Positions 1-9,036 of a stretch of DNA of 64,000 bases are shown piece after piece. The notes under the pieces are model-generated. The model saw only the letters and a list, made by a program, of their open reading frames with translations. It was not told the origin of the DNA and searched no databases. Position 1 is the stretch's first letter, and every line of letters begins with the position of its first letter. The position numbers and the translations under genes are program-made. Origin of the DNA: Cereibacter sphaeroides (GTDB lineage Bacteria > Pseudomonadota > Alphaproteobacteria > Rhodobacterales > Rhodobacteraceae); contig QFQS01000001.1 in NCBI GenBank assembly GCA_003243455.1, positions 682,001-746,000 of the forward strand, written 5' to 3'.

Positions 1-168
1 CGCGATCATCACGACCACCTGATCGACATGAACAGTGGCGAGGTCATCGAATTCGTCGATGTCGAGATCGAGGCGCTGCAACAGCGGATCGCCGAAAAGC
101 TGGGCTATCGCCTGGTCGGTCACCGGCTTGAGCTTTATGGTGTGCCGATCAAGAAAGCAAAGGCGTGA
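1..168 (+). CDS. fur: Fur-family metal-responsive regulator, C-terminal part
   Basis: The first 55 codons of the window are the end of a Fur-family regulator; its start lies before base 1. The visible part has the HHDH metal-site region, then SGEVIEF, and the terminal motif GYRLVGHRLELYG, all typical of the Fur dimerisation domain. In many alphaproteobacteria the closest Fur homologue works as a manganese regulator (Mur), so the metal cannot be assigned from this fragment. It lacks the histidine-rich heme region expected of Irr. The stop TGA overlaps the GTG start of the next gene, which suggests translational coupling. Confidence 0.85.
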   Translation, partial: RDHHDHLIDMNSGEVIEFVDVEIEALQQRIAEKLGYRLVGHRLELYGVPIKKAKA

Positions 169-1109
169 CCACGCCACACAGCCACGCACAGTCTGAGAAC
201 ATGCGCGGCATCACACTGATGACCGCCGCGATGGCACTTTTCGCATTCGAGGACGCCTTCCTGAAACTTGCGGCGGCCGATCTGCCTGCGGGCGAGGTGT
301 TGTTCATCACGGGCATCGGCGGCACGCTAGTGTTTGCCATGATGACGCTTTTGCGGGGTGATCGCCTGTTCTCGCGTCATCTGCTGCACCCCGCCTTCCT
401 GGCACGAAATGCGGGTGAGATGGTGGCTTCGATCGCCTATCTGCTTGGCCTTGCCGCCCTGCCGCTTGCCACTGTCGCCGCCGTCCTGCAATCGCTGCCT
501 CTGGTCGTGACCATGGGGGCGGCATTGTTCCTTGGTGAGCAGGTCGGCTGGCGGCGCTGGCTTGCCATTGCGGTCGGTTTCGTGGGCGTCATGATGATCA
601 TCCGGCCCGGTCTTGACGGATTTCAGCCGGCATCGCTTTGGATCGTGCTGTCGGTCCTTGGCGTCGCAATCCGCGATCTTGCGACCCGCCATATTCCCGC
701 GGGCGCCAGCACCAACCAGATTTCGGCCTGGGCTCTGTTCTCGATAGCACTTCTCGGAGGGGTGATGATGGCCGTGACCGGCGATGCCGTTGCGCCGGAC
801 ACGGATGGCATCTGGTTCCTTGTCGGCATCTTCGTTTTCGGCAACGCCGGATATTGGGCCATCACCTCTGCCACCCGCCACGGCGAGATATCCGTCATCG
901 CCCCGTTCCGCTATGCGCGGCTGCTGTTTTCGCTAATCCTGGCTGTCCTGATCTTCTCCGAGCGACCCGACGTCACGACCTACGCCGGGGCGACGCTGAT
1001 CATCGGATCGGGCCTCTATGCCTTTGCCCGCGAAAGGGCGCGCGCCAAGGCGAAACGCCGCGCGCATCAAGAGGCAGAGATGCTGGCCAAAACCCTTACC
1101 GCAGGGTAA
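165..1109 (+). CDS. DMT superfamily (EamA) transporter
   Basis: A 314-residue integral membrane protein with about ten hydrophobic segments arranged as two EamA repeats. The first begins around residue 15 (GITLMTAAMALFAFEDAFLK) and the second around residue 160 (LWIVLSVLGVAIRDLATRH). The C-terminal tail is short, basic and cytoplasmic. The start is GTG at 165, overlapping the TGA of the Fur-family gene by three bases. Family members export or import metabolites in the inner membrane. The substrate cannot be read from sequence. Coupling to a metal regulator gene is suggestive only. Confidence 0.85.
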   Translation: MTTPHSHAQSENMRGITLMTAAMALFAFEDAFLKLAAADLPAGEVLFITGIGGTLVFAMMTLLRGDRLFSRHLLHPAFLARNAGEMVASIAYLLGLAALPLATVAAVLQSLPLVVTMGAALFLGEQVGWRRWLAIAVGFVGVMMIIRPGLDGFQPASLWIVLSVLGVAIRDLATRHIPAGASTNQISAWALFSIALLGGVMMAVTGDAVAPDTDGIWFLVGIFVFGNAGYWAITSATRHGEISVIAPFRYARLLFSLILAVLIFSERPDVTTYAGATLIIGSGLYAFARERARAKAKRRAHQEAEMLAKTLTAG

Positions 1110-1151
1110 AGAGCGCGCGGAAAACCACCCATCCCGAGGAGCCAGAGGCCA

Positions 1152-2429
1152 ATGAGCACGATCATCGACATCCACGCCCGCGAAATCCTCGATAGCCGGG
1201 GCAATCCCACCGTCGAGGTGGATGTAACGCTGGAAAGCGGCGTGATGGGCCGCGCCGCCGTGCCCTCGGGCGCCTCGACCGGCGCGCATGAGGCCAACGA
1301 AAAGCGTGACGGCGACAAATCGCGCTATATGGGCAAGGGCGTGCTGGAAGCCGTGGCCGCCGTCAACGGCGAGATCGCCGAGGAACTGGTGGGGTTTGAC
1401 GCGACCGAACAGGTCGGCATCGACCGCACCATGATCGAGATGGACGGAACCCCGAACAAGTCGCGTCTGGGCGCGAACGCCATCCTTGGCGTGTCGCTGG
1501 CGGTGGCAAAGGCTGCCGCAGCCTTCACCGACCAGCCGCTTTACCGCTATGTCGGCGGCACCTCGGCCCGGGTCCTGCCGGTGCCGATGATGAACATCAT
1601 CAACGGCGGCCAGCACGCCGACAACCCGATCGACATCCAGGAATTCATGATCATGCCCGTCGCCGCGGATGATATCCGCGATGCCGTCCGTATGGGGTCC
1701 GAGGTTTTCCACACCCTGAAGAAAGAGCTTTCGGCAGCGGGCCACAATACCGGCATCGGCGATGAAGGCGGCTTTGCACCCAACCTCAGCTCTGCCCGGG
1801 ATGCGCTTGATTTCATTTTGAAATCCATTGAAAAGGCTGGCTACCGCCCAGGCGAGGATATCTATCTCGCGCTCGATTGCGCGGCGACCGAATACTTCAA
1901 GAACGGCCGCTATGAGATGGAAGGCGAAGGAAAATCCCTCGACATCGCGCAGAATGTCGAATTTCTAGCGTCGCTGGTTGGCGACTATCCCATCATCTCG
2001 ATCGAGGACGGATGTTCAGAGGACGACTGGGAAGGCTGGAAGATGCTGACCGACCGCCTGGGCAACAAGATCCAGCTGGTCGGCGACGATCTGTTTGTGA
2101 CCAATCCCCGCCGCCTTGCCGAAGGCATCGCGCGCGGTTGCGCCAACTCCATGCTGGTGAAGGTAAACCAAATCGGCACGCTTACCGAAACGCTTGCCGC
2201 TGTGGATATGGCGCACCGCGCCGGATACACTAACGTGATGAGCCACCGCTCGGGCGAGACCGAGGACAGCACCATCGCCGACCTGGCCGTCGCCACCAAC
2301 TGCGGCCAGATCAAGACCGGCTCGCTGTCGCGCTCGGATCGTCTGGCCAAGTACAACCAGCTGATCCGTATTGAGGAAATGCTGGGCGAAGTGGCCGAAT
2401 ATGCGGGCGAAAGCATCCTCAAAGGCTGA
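1152..2429 (+). CDS. eno: enolase (phosphopyruvate hydratase)
   Basis: A 425-residue enolase converting 2-phosphoglycerate to phosphoenolpyruvate in the cytosol. Visible family motifs are the N-terminal AREILDSRGNPTVEVDV, GDEGGFAPN near residue 207, the metal-ligand region SIEDGCSEDDWEGW, LVKVNQIGTLTET around the catalytic lysine, and the signature SHRSGETEDSTIADLAVA. The length is normal for the family. The start ATG at 1152 lies about 8 bases after the purine-rich sequence gaggagcc. Pgk, class I aldolase and the pyruvate dehydrogenase genes lie a few kilobases downstream on the same strand. Confidence 0.98.
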   Translation: MSTIIDIHAREILDSRGNPTVEVDVTLESGVMGRAAVPSGASTGAHEANEKRDGDKSRYMGKGVLEAVAAVNGEIAEELVGFDATEQVGIDRTMIEMDGTPNKSRLGANAILGVSLAVAKAAAAFTDQPLYRYVGGTSARVLPVPMMNIINGGQHADNPIDIQEFMIMPVAADDIRDAVRMGSEVFHTLKKELSAAGHNTGIGDEGGFAPNLSSARDALDFILKSIEKAGYRPGEDIYLALDCAATEYFKNGRYEMEGEGKSLDIAQNVEFLASLVGDYPIISIEDGCSEDDWEGWKMLTDRLGNKIQLVGDDLFVTNPRRLAEGIARGCANSMLVKVNQIGTLTETLAAVDMAHRAGYTNVMSHRSGETEDSTIADLAVATNCGQIKTGSLSRSDRLAKYNQLIRIEEMLGEVAEYAGESILKG

Positions 2430-2438
2430 CCGGCCCCG

Positions 2439-2858
2439 ATGACCGAGGCCGACCGGATCATCGCGAAGCTTGAACTCGCCCCTCACCCCGAGGGTGGCTG
2501 GTATCGCCAGACCTGGGTGGCCGATGGTCCGGGTCGTCCCTCCGGGACGGCGATCCTGTTCCTGCTCAAGGTGAATGAACGTTCGCATTGGCACCGCGTG
2601 GATGCCGCCGAGATCTGGCACTTCCATGCGGGCGCGCCGCTTGTGCTTGAAATGGCAGAAACACATGCGGGTCCGCGTCGTGGCCTGCGTCTTGGCGCGG
2701 ATGTTTTGGCGGGTGACGCACCGCAGGGCATCGTGCCTGCAGGTTGGTGGCAGGCGGCGCGCCCGCTGGGATGCTGGAGCCTGGTCGGCTGCACCGTCAG
2801 CCCTGGGTTCCGATTTGAAGGTTTTGAATTGGCACCGCCGGATTTCGACATTGTCTGA
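2439..2858 (+). CDS. cupin domain protein (DUF985 / Cupin_5 type)
   Basis: A 139-residue single-domain protein with the DUF985 pattern: an N-terminal LxPHPEGGWYRQTW, ILFLLKVNERSHWHRVDAAE with the cupin histidines, EIWHFHAG, and a C-terminal WWQAARPLGCWSLVGCTVSPGF followed by FEGFELA. The family adopts a cupin barrel; its substrate is generally unknown. It starts 9 bases after the eno stop, so it is probably cotranscribed with eno. A specific function cannot be given. Confidence 0.85.
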   Translation: MTEADRIIAKLELAPHPEGGWYRQTWVADGPGRPSGTAILFLLKVNERSHWHRVDAAEIWHFHAGAPLVLEMAETHAGPRRGLRLGADVLAGDAPQGIVPAGWWQAARPLGCWSLVGCTVSPGFRFEGFELAPPDFDIV

Positions 2859-2947
2859 CGACGCGACCCATCAGCCATTGTCGCCGCGCCTATCACCAGA
2901 ATGAATTTGTGCCCGCAATATTGCGGGGATAGACCGATCAGGCCCTC

Positions 2948-3868
2948 ATGTCAGTCCAGACCACAAAACCCCCCGAGAACGAAGACAGCCTGCGCGGCTT
3001 TATGTTTGCGCTTGTGGCTTATCTTTTGTGGGGTTTCCTGCCGCTGTACATGAAAGCGATGGCGCATATCTCGCCCGCCGAGGTCATTGCGCATCGGGTG
3101 ATCTGGTCCATTCCGATTGCCGGTCTGGTCCTTATCGTGCTTGGCCGCACTGCGGATCTTCGCATGGCGCTGACCAACCCCCGGATGCTGATGATGGGTG
3201 CCGCGACCGCCGCGCTGATCTCTGTCAACTGGGGGATCTACGTCTGGGCTATCGGTTCGGGCCACGCCCTTGATGCAGCGCTTGGTTACTACATCAATCC
3301 ATTGTTCAGCGTGTTGCTGGGCGCGATCCTGTTGGGCGAACGGCTGGCGGGCGCGCAAAAGGCGGCAATCGTCCTTGCTGCGCTGGCCGTCGTCGTGCTG
3401 ACAGTCGAGGCGGGGCGAGTGCCTGTCACGGGGCTGGCCCTGACCGTGACATGGGGCTTTTACGCCTACCTCAAGAAATCCCTGCCCATCGGGCCGAACC
3501 AGGGGTTCTTCCTTGAAGTGGCACTGCTTCTTCTGCCCGCACTGGGATATGTCGGCTGGCTTGCGGCGCGGGGCGAGAGCCATTTCATGACCGGCACCCC
3601 TGTTGATACATGGCTGCTGCTTGGCTGCGGTCTGGTAACGGCGGGTCCGCTGATGATCTATGCCAACGGCGCAAAACTGCTGCGGCTGTCGACCATCGCG
3701 ATGATGCAATACATCGCCCCCACCATGATCTTCCTGACTGCCGTTTTCGTGTTCAACGAACCTTTCGGGCGACCGCAGCTGATCGCCTTCATCATGATCT
3801 GGACGGCGCTTGCGATCTTTAGCTGGTCCATGCTGACCCAGGCGCGGATCAGGCGCCAGGCCGGCTGA
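2948..3868 (+). CDS. rarD: EamA family transporter RarD
   Basis: A 306-residue inner membrane protein with ten predicted membrane helices. It has RarD-type features: FALVAYLLWGFLPLYMKAM at the N-terminus, VIAHRVIWSIP, YYINPLFSVLLGAILLGERL, and QYIAPTMIFLTAVFVFNEPF near the end. RarD proteins are named for chloramphenicol sensitivity in some bacteria, but their physiological substrate is not settled. The gene overlaps the 3' end of the convergent anmK gene by 20 bases. Confidence 0.88.
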   Translation: MSVQTTKPPENEDSLRGFMFALVAYLLWGFLPLYMKAMAHISPAEVIAHRVIWSIPIAGLVLIVLGRTADLRMALTNPRMLMMGAATAALISVNWGIYVWAIGSGHALDAALGYYINPLFSVLLGAILLGERLAGAQKAAIVLAALAVVVLTVEAGRVPVTGLALTVTWGFYAYLKKSLPIGPNQGFFLEVALLLLPALGYVGWLAARGESHFMTGTPVDTWLLLGCGLVTAGPLMIYANGAKLLRLSTIAMMQYIAPTMIFLTAVFVFNEPFGRPQLIAFIMIWTALAIFSWSMLTQARIRRQAG

Positions 3869-4949
3869 TCTGCCCCCCGCCGATCAGGCCGGGAACACCC
3901 GTGGTCGAAGGGCCAGAGGTCGGCAATCCCCGCGCGATACGAACGGCCAGATAGGCGAAAGCCTGCGCTTCGAGCATGTCGCCGTTCAGGCCCACCGCCT
4001 CGACCGGCTGCACCTCGGACTGAAGCGTGGTGGCCAGCATTTCCATCAGCGTCGCATTGTGCCGCCCGCCACCCGTAACCAGAACCTGTTTAACCGCTGT
4101 CGGGAAATGCTCGGTGCCCCTTGCAACAGCCCGCGCGGCAGCCGCCGTCAGCGTGGCGGCAGCATCGGCATCGCCAAGCGCGCCCACGGCCTGAACCAAA
4201 GCGCGGAAGGTATCGCGGTCAAGCGACTTGGGGGGCATTCGGTAGAAATAGGGATGATCCAGGAATGTGCTCAGGATGGTCTCGTCAGGCACACCCTCCC
4301 GCGCCAATTCTCCACGTTCGTCCTGCGCAAGCCCGCGCCGGGCCAGCATCAGGTCATTGACCGGTGCATTGGCCGGTCCGGTATCAAAGGCAAGGCACGC
4401 ACCCGGCAGTTCCGGCGAGACCTGCCTTGGATCAACCCAGGTGAAATTGCCGACACCTCCCATGTTGAGAAAGGCCACAGGCAAGTTTGCCCCCGTCCAT
4501 CTGGCGCAGGCAAAATGATAGTAGGGGGCCAGCGGCGCGCCCTGCCCGCCCATGCGCACATCGGCCGAGCGGAAATCCCAGACCACCGGCAGGCCCAGCA
4601 CTTCGGCCAGGATCGCGCCGGACCCCGCCTGATGTGTGCCACGCCCGCCCGGATCATGGGCAAGCGTCTGGCCGTGGAACCCCGCGATCTGCACGCCAGA
4701 GAATTGCGCCATGAGTTCGGCATGCGCCGTCTCGATCACCTCAGACGCCGCCTCGACCGCCGGGTCGCCCGGCCAGAGCCCGAGCGCGGCGCGCAACGTG
4801 GCGCGTTCATCGTTATCATAGGGCCGATAGGCGGTTTCTCCGAAATCGAGAATCCGCTCGCCATCGGTCAGGATCATGGCGGCATCCACCCCGTCAAGCG
4901 AAGTGCCCGACATTGTGCCAAGCGCCCAGACCGCCCCCGATTTCAACAT
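3849..4949 (-). CDS. anmK: anhydro-N-acetylmuramic acid kinase
   Basis: A 366-residue sugar kinase of the AnmK family, which phosphorylates and opens 1,6-anhydro-MurNAc to MurNAc-6-phosphate during cell-wall recycling. Diagnostic motifs are WALGTMSGTSLDGVDAA at the N-terminus (phosphate-binding loop), GFHGQTLAHDP, PVVWDFRSADVRMGGQGAPL, FDTGPANAPVNDLM, and VTGGGRHNATLMEML. The length matches the family. It is divergent from tyrS, with 63 bases between the two starts, an arrangement often seen in Rhodobacterales. Confidence 0.95.
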   Translation of the reverse strand: MLKSGAVWALGTMSGTSLDGVDAAMILTDGERILDFGETAYRPYDNDERATLRAALGLWPGDPAVEAASEVIETAHAELMAQFSGVQIAGFHGQTLAHDPGGRGTHQAGSGAILAEVLGLPVVWDFRSADVRMGGQGAPLAPYYHFACARWTGANLPVAFLNMGGVGNFTWVDPRQVSPELPGACLAFDTGPANAPVNDLMLARRGLAQDERGELAREGVPDETILSTFLDHPYFYRMPPKSLDRDTFRALVQAVGALGDADAAATLTAAAARAVARGTEHFPTAVKQVLVTGGGRHNATLMEMLATTLQSEVQPVEAVGLNGDMLEAQAFAYLAVRIARGLPTSGPSTTGVPGLIGGGQISRPGA

Positions 4950-5012
4950 ACCCTTCCCCTTGCCCTCCGGCCCCGGTATATCCGCCCCTGCCCTTTAGCA
5001 TATGAGCAAGCG

Positions 5013-6281
5013 ATGACCTACCATCCCAAATCCGACTTCCTTCGCGTGATGATCGAGCGCGGCTATCTGGCCGACTGCACCGATTATCAGTCGCTGGACG
5101 AGGCATTGGTCAAGGGCGTCGTTCCCGCCTATATCGGCTATGACGCAACGGCAGCCAGCCTGCATGTCGGCCACCTGCTGAACATCATGATGCTGCGCTG
5201 GCTGCAAAAGACGGGGCACAAACCGATCACTCTGATGGGTGGCGGCACCACCAAAGTGGGCGACCCTTCGTTCCGCGCCGATGAGCGCCCGCTGCTGTCG
5301 GACGATCAGATCAATGCGAATATCGCGGGCATGAAGCAGGTCTTTGCCCGCTACCTCAGCTATGGTCAGGCGCCGACTGACGCCATCATGCTGAACAACG
5401 CCGAGTGGCTGGACGATCTGAACTACCTGAGCTTCCTGCGCGACATCGGCCGCCATTTCAGCGTGAACCGGATGCTGAGCTTTGAGTCCGTAAAGTCGCG
5501 ACTGGATCGGGAGCAGTCACTGTCGTTCCTAGAATTCAACTACATGATCCTGCAGGCCTATGACTTTCTGGAGTTGAACCGCCGCTATGGCTGCCTGTTG
5601 CAGATGGGCGGATCGGACCAGTGGGGCAATATCGTCAACGGCGTCGATCTGACGCGACGGGTCATTGATTCCGAAGTCTACGGTCTGACCTCGCCGCTGT
5701 TGACTACCAGCGACGGGCGCAAGATGGGCAAAAGCCAGGGCGGTGCCGTATGGCTGAATGGCGCCATGCTGTCGCCCTATGAGTTCTGGCAGTTCTGGCG
5801 CAACACGACCGATGATGACGTGGGCCGCTTCCTGAAGCTTTACACCGAGCTGCCGCTGGACGAGTGCAACCGTCTTGGCGCGCTTTCAGGGTCCGAGATC
5901 AACGGAGCGAAGATCGTCCTGGCCAATGCGGTAACGACGCTGCTTCACGGGGCCGAAGCTGCGGCGGCGGCAGAAGCGGCGTCGAAAGCAATGTTCTCCG
6001 GGACACAGGACGTCACACTGAAAGCCACTGCCATCGCGATGGATGTCCTTAAACTTACGCTTGAGGAAATTAGAGATGGCATCTCGGTGGTTCAGCTTTT
6101 CACGCGCACAGGTCTTGCCAAATCCGGCAAGGACGCCAAACGCCTGATCGCCGAAGGCGGCGCGCGGCTGAACGACGAAGTGGTGCTGGACGCGGGCCTG
6201 ATGCTGGGCGCCGGCGAACTGGCAGAACCGGTGAAGCTGACCGCGGGCAAGAAACGGCACGCGCTAGTCACTTTGGGCTGA
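5013..6281 (+). CDS. tyrS: tyrosyl-tRNA synthetase
   Basis: A class I aminoacyl-tRNA synthetase of 422 residues that charges tRNA-Tyr. Visible are the HIGH-like LHVGHLLNIMML, the tyrosine pocket with YMILQAYDFLELN and QMGGSDQWGNIVNG, the KMSKS-like KMGKSQGG, and a C-terminal S4-type RNA-binding domain (AKSGKDAKRLIAEGGARLN). The frame is open upstream to about 4059, but that part is the antisense of anmK. The ATG at 5013 gives the usual N-terminus. Confidence 0.97.
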   Translation: MTYHPKSDFLRVMIERGYLADCTDYQSLDEALVKGVVPAYIGYDATAASLHVGHLLNIMMLRWLQKTGHKPITLMGGGTTKVGDPSFRADERPLLSDDQINANIAGMKQVFARYLSYGQAPTDAIMLNNAEWLDDLNYLSFLRDIGRHFSVNRMLSFESVKSRLDREQSLSFLEFNYMILQAYDFLELNRRYGCLLQMGGSDQWGNIVNGVDLTRRVIDSEVYGLTSPLLTTSDGRKMGKSQGGAVWLNGAMLSPYEFWQFWRNTTDDDVGRFLKLYTELPLDECNRLGALSGSEINGAKIVLANAVTTLLHGAEAAAAAEAASKAMFSGTQDVTLKATAIAMDVLKLTLEEIRDGISVVQLFTRTGLAKSGKDAKRLIAEGGARLNDEVVLDAGLMLGAGELAEPVKLTAGKKRHALVTLG

Positions 6282-6294
6282 CAATCGGCCCCGG

Positions 6295-6313
6295 TTTCAC
6301 CTTGCACAAATAT
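6295..6313 (+). repeat. recurrent intergenic motif (TTTCACCTTGCAAAAATA type), copy A
   Basis: The run tttcaccttgcacaaatat lies 13 bases after the tyrS stop. Near-identical motifs occur at 25673, 30455 and 39644, always just beyond a gene end. Here it leads directly into the GC-rich terminator hairpin at 6324. Confidence 0.55.
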
Positions 6314-6323
6314 CCTCGGGGGT

Positions 6324-6346
6324 GCGGGGGGCAGACAGCCCCCCGC
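6324..6346 (+). terminator. Rho-independent terminator of tyrS
   Basis: A perfect 9-bp stem, gcggggggc / gccccccgc, with the five-base loop agaca, followed by tctttc. It lies 42 bases after tyrS and just before the end of the convergent gene at 6355. The U-tract is imperfect. Confidence 0.6.
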
Positions 6347-6354
6347 TCTTTCAC

Positions 6355-7644
6355 TCAGCGCCGGCGGCGGCGCAGCATGGCCAGCGCCCCAAGAGCCGGA
6401 ACCATCAGCATGCCCGCGGCGGGCAGTGGAACCGGGGCGGGCGGCGTCAGTTGCGCGACCTGATCCCAGCTGTAATCACCGTCGGTGAAGCGGAAGGTGT
6501 CGAATGCAACGAAGCTGACCGAGTAGTCGGAGATGTCGTTAAAGAGCGACAGCGTCATGATCTGCCCGAACAGTTTCACACCCAGCAGCGAGGCGAATTC
6601 GAGCCCGGCGAAGATTGCGGTGTCGCTGCCTGCGCCGCCGTTGATGATGCTGTTCATCAGGCTGTTTGCAATGCCCGCTCCGAAATAGGCGGTGTCATCG
6701 CCGTCGCCCAACAGAGCGTCGCCGTTCAGCTTTGACCCGTTGTAAAGACGCAGTTCGTCATTGCCGAACCCCAGATCGACAGCGATACCCGAGGTGCCGG
6801 TCATCGAGCCATAGTTGTAAATGATCTGGCTGGCGGTATTGGCCGGATCGGTCAACACGCCGACCGTGCCTTCGATGGTGCCGTAGTTGTTGATGGTAGA
6901 TGTGATGACGCTCTCATCAAAGTCGATGGCCGCATCGTCGTCCGAGCGGATGACCGCGCCGTAGTAATTGCTGACAACGCCCGAGTCGAGGTCGATGCCG
7001 TCCTGCGGATCGTTCTCGTCACCGCCGCGCCGCACGCTTTCGATCAGGCCATAGTTGAAGATCGAGGCGTTCTCGCCCACCTGGATCGCATCGTCAGAGG
7101 CTCGGATGGTGCCTGTGTTCAGCACCCAGGCCTCGTTGCCAGACTCGAAACCCTCGTCGGTTTCCGACTCGATGGTGCCTTCGTTGCGCAGGCTGCCGCG
7201 CAGACCGTCCCCGTTGCGGATCGCCTTGTCATAGGCATAGATCGTGCCGTTGTTGGTGACGTAGAGGTCGTTCTTTTCGTCGGCGTCGATACCCTTGTTG
7301 GTCGCGGTGATCTTGCCGTTGTTGGTGACGATCAGACCGTGACCGCCATCGATCCCGTCGGAGCCGCCACCTTCAATCGGCTGTTCGCCCGAGATGGTGC
7401 CATTGTTGGTTACACGGCTGCCGGTCCCGCGGACGCGGACCGCATCGCCATTGTCGCGAGAGACGGTGGCGTCCGCCTCAACGGTGACGCGCACGCCGTT
7501 GGCATTGTTGGTAAAGCCAACATCCACCGTCCCGGCGCAGGTGACATCCACGCCTGCCGTAACACAGGCAGCAGCGGCGGGCATTGCCATCGGCAGCATC
7601 ATGGCCGTCGACAAAAGCATCAGCGATTTCATACGCGTCGTCAT
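6355..7644 (-). CDS. secreted beta-helix repeat protein with VPLPA-CTERM sorting signal
   Basis: A 429-residue protein with an N-terminal signal peptide (cleavage likely after MPAAAA). The body has about ten short repeats built on N-x-G-T-I or N-Y-G-x-I (NNGTIS, NNGKIT, NNGTIY, NEGTIE, NTGTIR, NYGLIE, NYGTIE, NYGSMT), the pattern of autotransporter-like right-handed beta-helices. The Asp/Asn-rich GSKLNGDALLGDGDDTAYFG and GGAGSDTAIF segments resemble haemolysin-type nonapeptides. The C-terminus is PVPLPAAGMLMVPALGALAM plus five arginines. That is a VPLPA-CTERM sorting signal, recognised by the XrtD exosortase in Rhodobacterales. It is probably surface-anchored or extracellular. No exosortase gene is in the window. 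Confidence 0.82.
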   Translation of the reverse strand: MTTRMKSLMLLSTAMMLPMAMPAAAACVTAGVDVTCAGTVDVGFTNNANGVRVTVEADATVSRDNGDAVRVRGTGSRVTNNGTISGEQPIEGGGSDGIDGGHGLIVTNNGKITATNKGIDADEKNDLYVTNNGTIYAYDKAIRNGDGLRGSLRNEGTIESETDEGFESGNEAWVLNTGTIRASDDAIQVGENASIFNYGLIESVRRGGDENDPQDGIDLDSGVVSNYYGAVIRSDDDAAIDFDESVITSTINNYGTIEGTVGVLTDPANTASQIIYNYGSMTGTSGIAVDLGFGNDELRLYNGSKLNGDALLGDGDDTAYFGAGIANSLMNSIINGGAGSDTAIFAGLEFASLLGVKLFGQIMTLSLFNDISDYSVSFVAFDTFRFTDGDYSWDQVAQLTPPAPVPLPAAGMLMVPALGALAMLRRRRR

Positions 7645-7733
7645 GTTCTTTAACTCCGTTAACCAGTGGTCAGGGGTTAAGCGGCCAAGACGACGCTCAT
7701 GTGACGATTTCGGAAAACCGGCGCCAATATGGC

Positions 7734-7762
7734 AAAAGGACGGTCCGAAACGGACCGTCCTT
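7734..7762 (-). terminator. Rho-independent terminator of the cyclophilin pair
   Basis: A perfect 12-bp inverted repeat, aaggacggtccg / cggaccgtcctt, with a 3-base loop (aaa on the plus strand). On the minus strand the hairpin is followed by TTTT. It lies 29 bases after the stop of the periplasmic cyclophilin gene. Confidence 0.8.
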
Positions 7763-7790
7763 ATTTTCGAAACAATACTGGGGCTTGGGC

Positions 7791-8399
7791 TTACTTCTGG
7801 ACGGTTACTTTGACCATATAGTCAGGGTCCGCGACCGAGCCGTTCTGGCTTTCCTCGCCCTTTTTGATCGCATCGACCACATCCATGCCCTGAATCACCT
7901 GACCCACGACGGTGTATTGACCGTCAAGGTGAGGAGCGGGGGCAAACATGATGAAGAACTGGCTATTGGCCGAGTTCGGATCGCTGGAGCGCGCCATACC
8001 CACTGTGCCGCGGTCGAAGGGCATCGAAGAGAATTCCGCAGGCAGGTCAGGCCGGGTCGAACCGCCCGTTCCCGCCATCGAAATATCGCCATCACGCTTG
8101 CCGTTGGATACATCGCCGGTCTGGGCCATGAAGCCATCGATGACACGGTGGAACACGACGCCGTCATAGTCACCGGCCTCTGCCAGCGCGACGATCTGTT
8201 CGACATGCTTCGGCGCGACATCCGGCAAGAGGTCGATAACGATGGTCCCGGTCGCCGAGCCGCCGACATTGATCACGAGGTTTGGCCCCGGACCATCTTC
8301 GGCCGCAATCGCCGGGGAGGTCGAGGTACTGATTGCCCAGCCACCAAGTACAGCCAGCACCAGTGCGAACAAACCGCCAGTCAGGAGTCCGTTACGCAT
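7791..8399 (-). CDS. periplasmic peptidyl-prolyl cis-trans isomerase (cyclophilin type)
   Basis: A 202-residue cyclophilin with an N-terminal signal or anchor sequence (LLTGGLFALVLAVLGGWAIS), so probably periplasmic. The catalytic domain shows YDGVVFHRVIDGFMAQTGD, AEFSSMPFDRGTVGMARS and NSQFFIMFAPAPHLDGQYTV. These include the active-site Arg and the Phe/Gln region of the family. It overlaps the upstream cytoplasmic cyclophilin gene by 8 bases and is translated with it. Confidence 0.95.
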   Translation of the reverse strand: MRNGLLTGGLFALVLAVLGGWAISTSTSPAIAAEDGPGPNLVINVGGSATGTIVIDLLPDVAPKHVEQIVALAEAGDYDGVVFHRVIDGFMAQTGDVSNGKRDGDISMAGTGGSTRPDLPAEFSSMPFDRGTVGMARSSDPNSANSQFFIMFAPAPHLDGQYTVVGQVIQGMDVVDAIKKGEESQNGSVADPDYMVKVTVQK

Positions 8400-8895
8400 C
8401 GGCGGCCACCTTCACGCTGATCATCCGGTCGGGGTTCGCAGGCGGTTCGCCACGGACGATGGCATCGACGTGGTTCATCCCCTCGATCACGCGCCCATAG
8501 ACCGTGTATTGACCGTTCAGGAAGTGGTTGTCCTTGAAGTTGATGAAGAACTGGCTGTTGGCCGAGTTCGGGTTCTGCGAACGGGCAGCGCCCAACGTAC
8601 CGCGGTCATGCGGCAGCTTCGAGAATTCGGCGGGAAGATCGGGCAGTTCCGACCCACCGGTTCCGGCGCGGCGCAGCGAGGCGCCGCCATGCTGGCCATG
8701 CTCCACATCGCCCGTCTGCGCCATGAAGCCGTCGATGACGCGGTGGAACACCACGTTGTCATAGGCGCCCGCGCGGGCAAGCGCCTTCATGCGTTCTGAA
8801 TGTTTCGGCGCTACGTCCTTCAGAAGCTCGATCACCACACGGCCGTCTTTCAGCTCGATGATGATGGTGTTTTCGGGATCCGTGATCTCGGCCAT
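8392..8895 (-). CDS. cytoplasmic peptidyl-prolyl cis-trans isomerase (cyclophilin type)
   Basis: A 167-residue cyclophilin without signal peptide. It has the same core motifs as its neighbour (YDNVVFHRVIDGFMAQTGD, FSKLPHDRGTLGAARS, NSQFFINFKDNHFLNGQYTV). It is the first gene of a two-gene operon. The pair is a duplication with one cytosolic and one exported copy, common in Rhodobacterales. Confidence 0.95.
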   Translation of the reverse strand: MAEITDPENTIIIELKDGRVVIELLKDVAPKHSERMKALARAGAYDNVVFHRVIDGFMAQTGDVEHGQHGGASLRRAGTGGSELPDLPAEFSKLPHDRGTLGAARSQNPNSANSQFFINFKDNHFLNGQYTVYGRVIEGMNHVDAIVRGEPPANPDRMISVKVAADA

Positions 8896-9036
8896 GGCGC
8901 TTGGGCCTCCTTACCCTTGGTTCGGGGCGCAACCTAATAGCGCGGGACGGCAAGGGGAAGTGCAAAGCACCGTGATCGGTTGACATGGGCGGGTGCGTGG
9001 GGTCGAACAGGGAAAACCTTGTGCAGGAGCGATCTG

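Noticed and set aside
4059..5012. Long in-frame extension upstream of tyrS (total 740 codons)
   Set aside because: It is the antisense of anmK and adds residues not found in tyrosyl-tRNA synthetases. The ATG at 5013 gives the family N-terminus.
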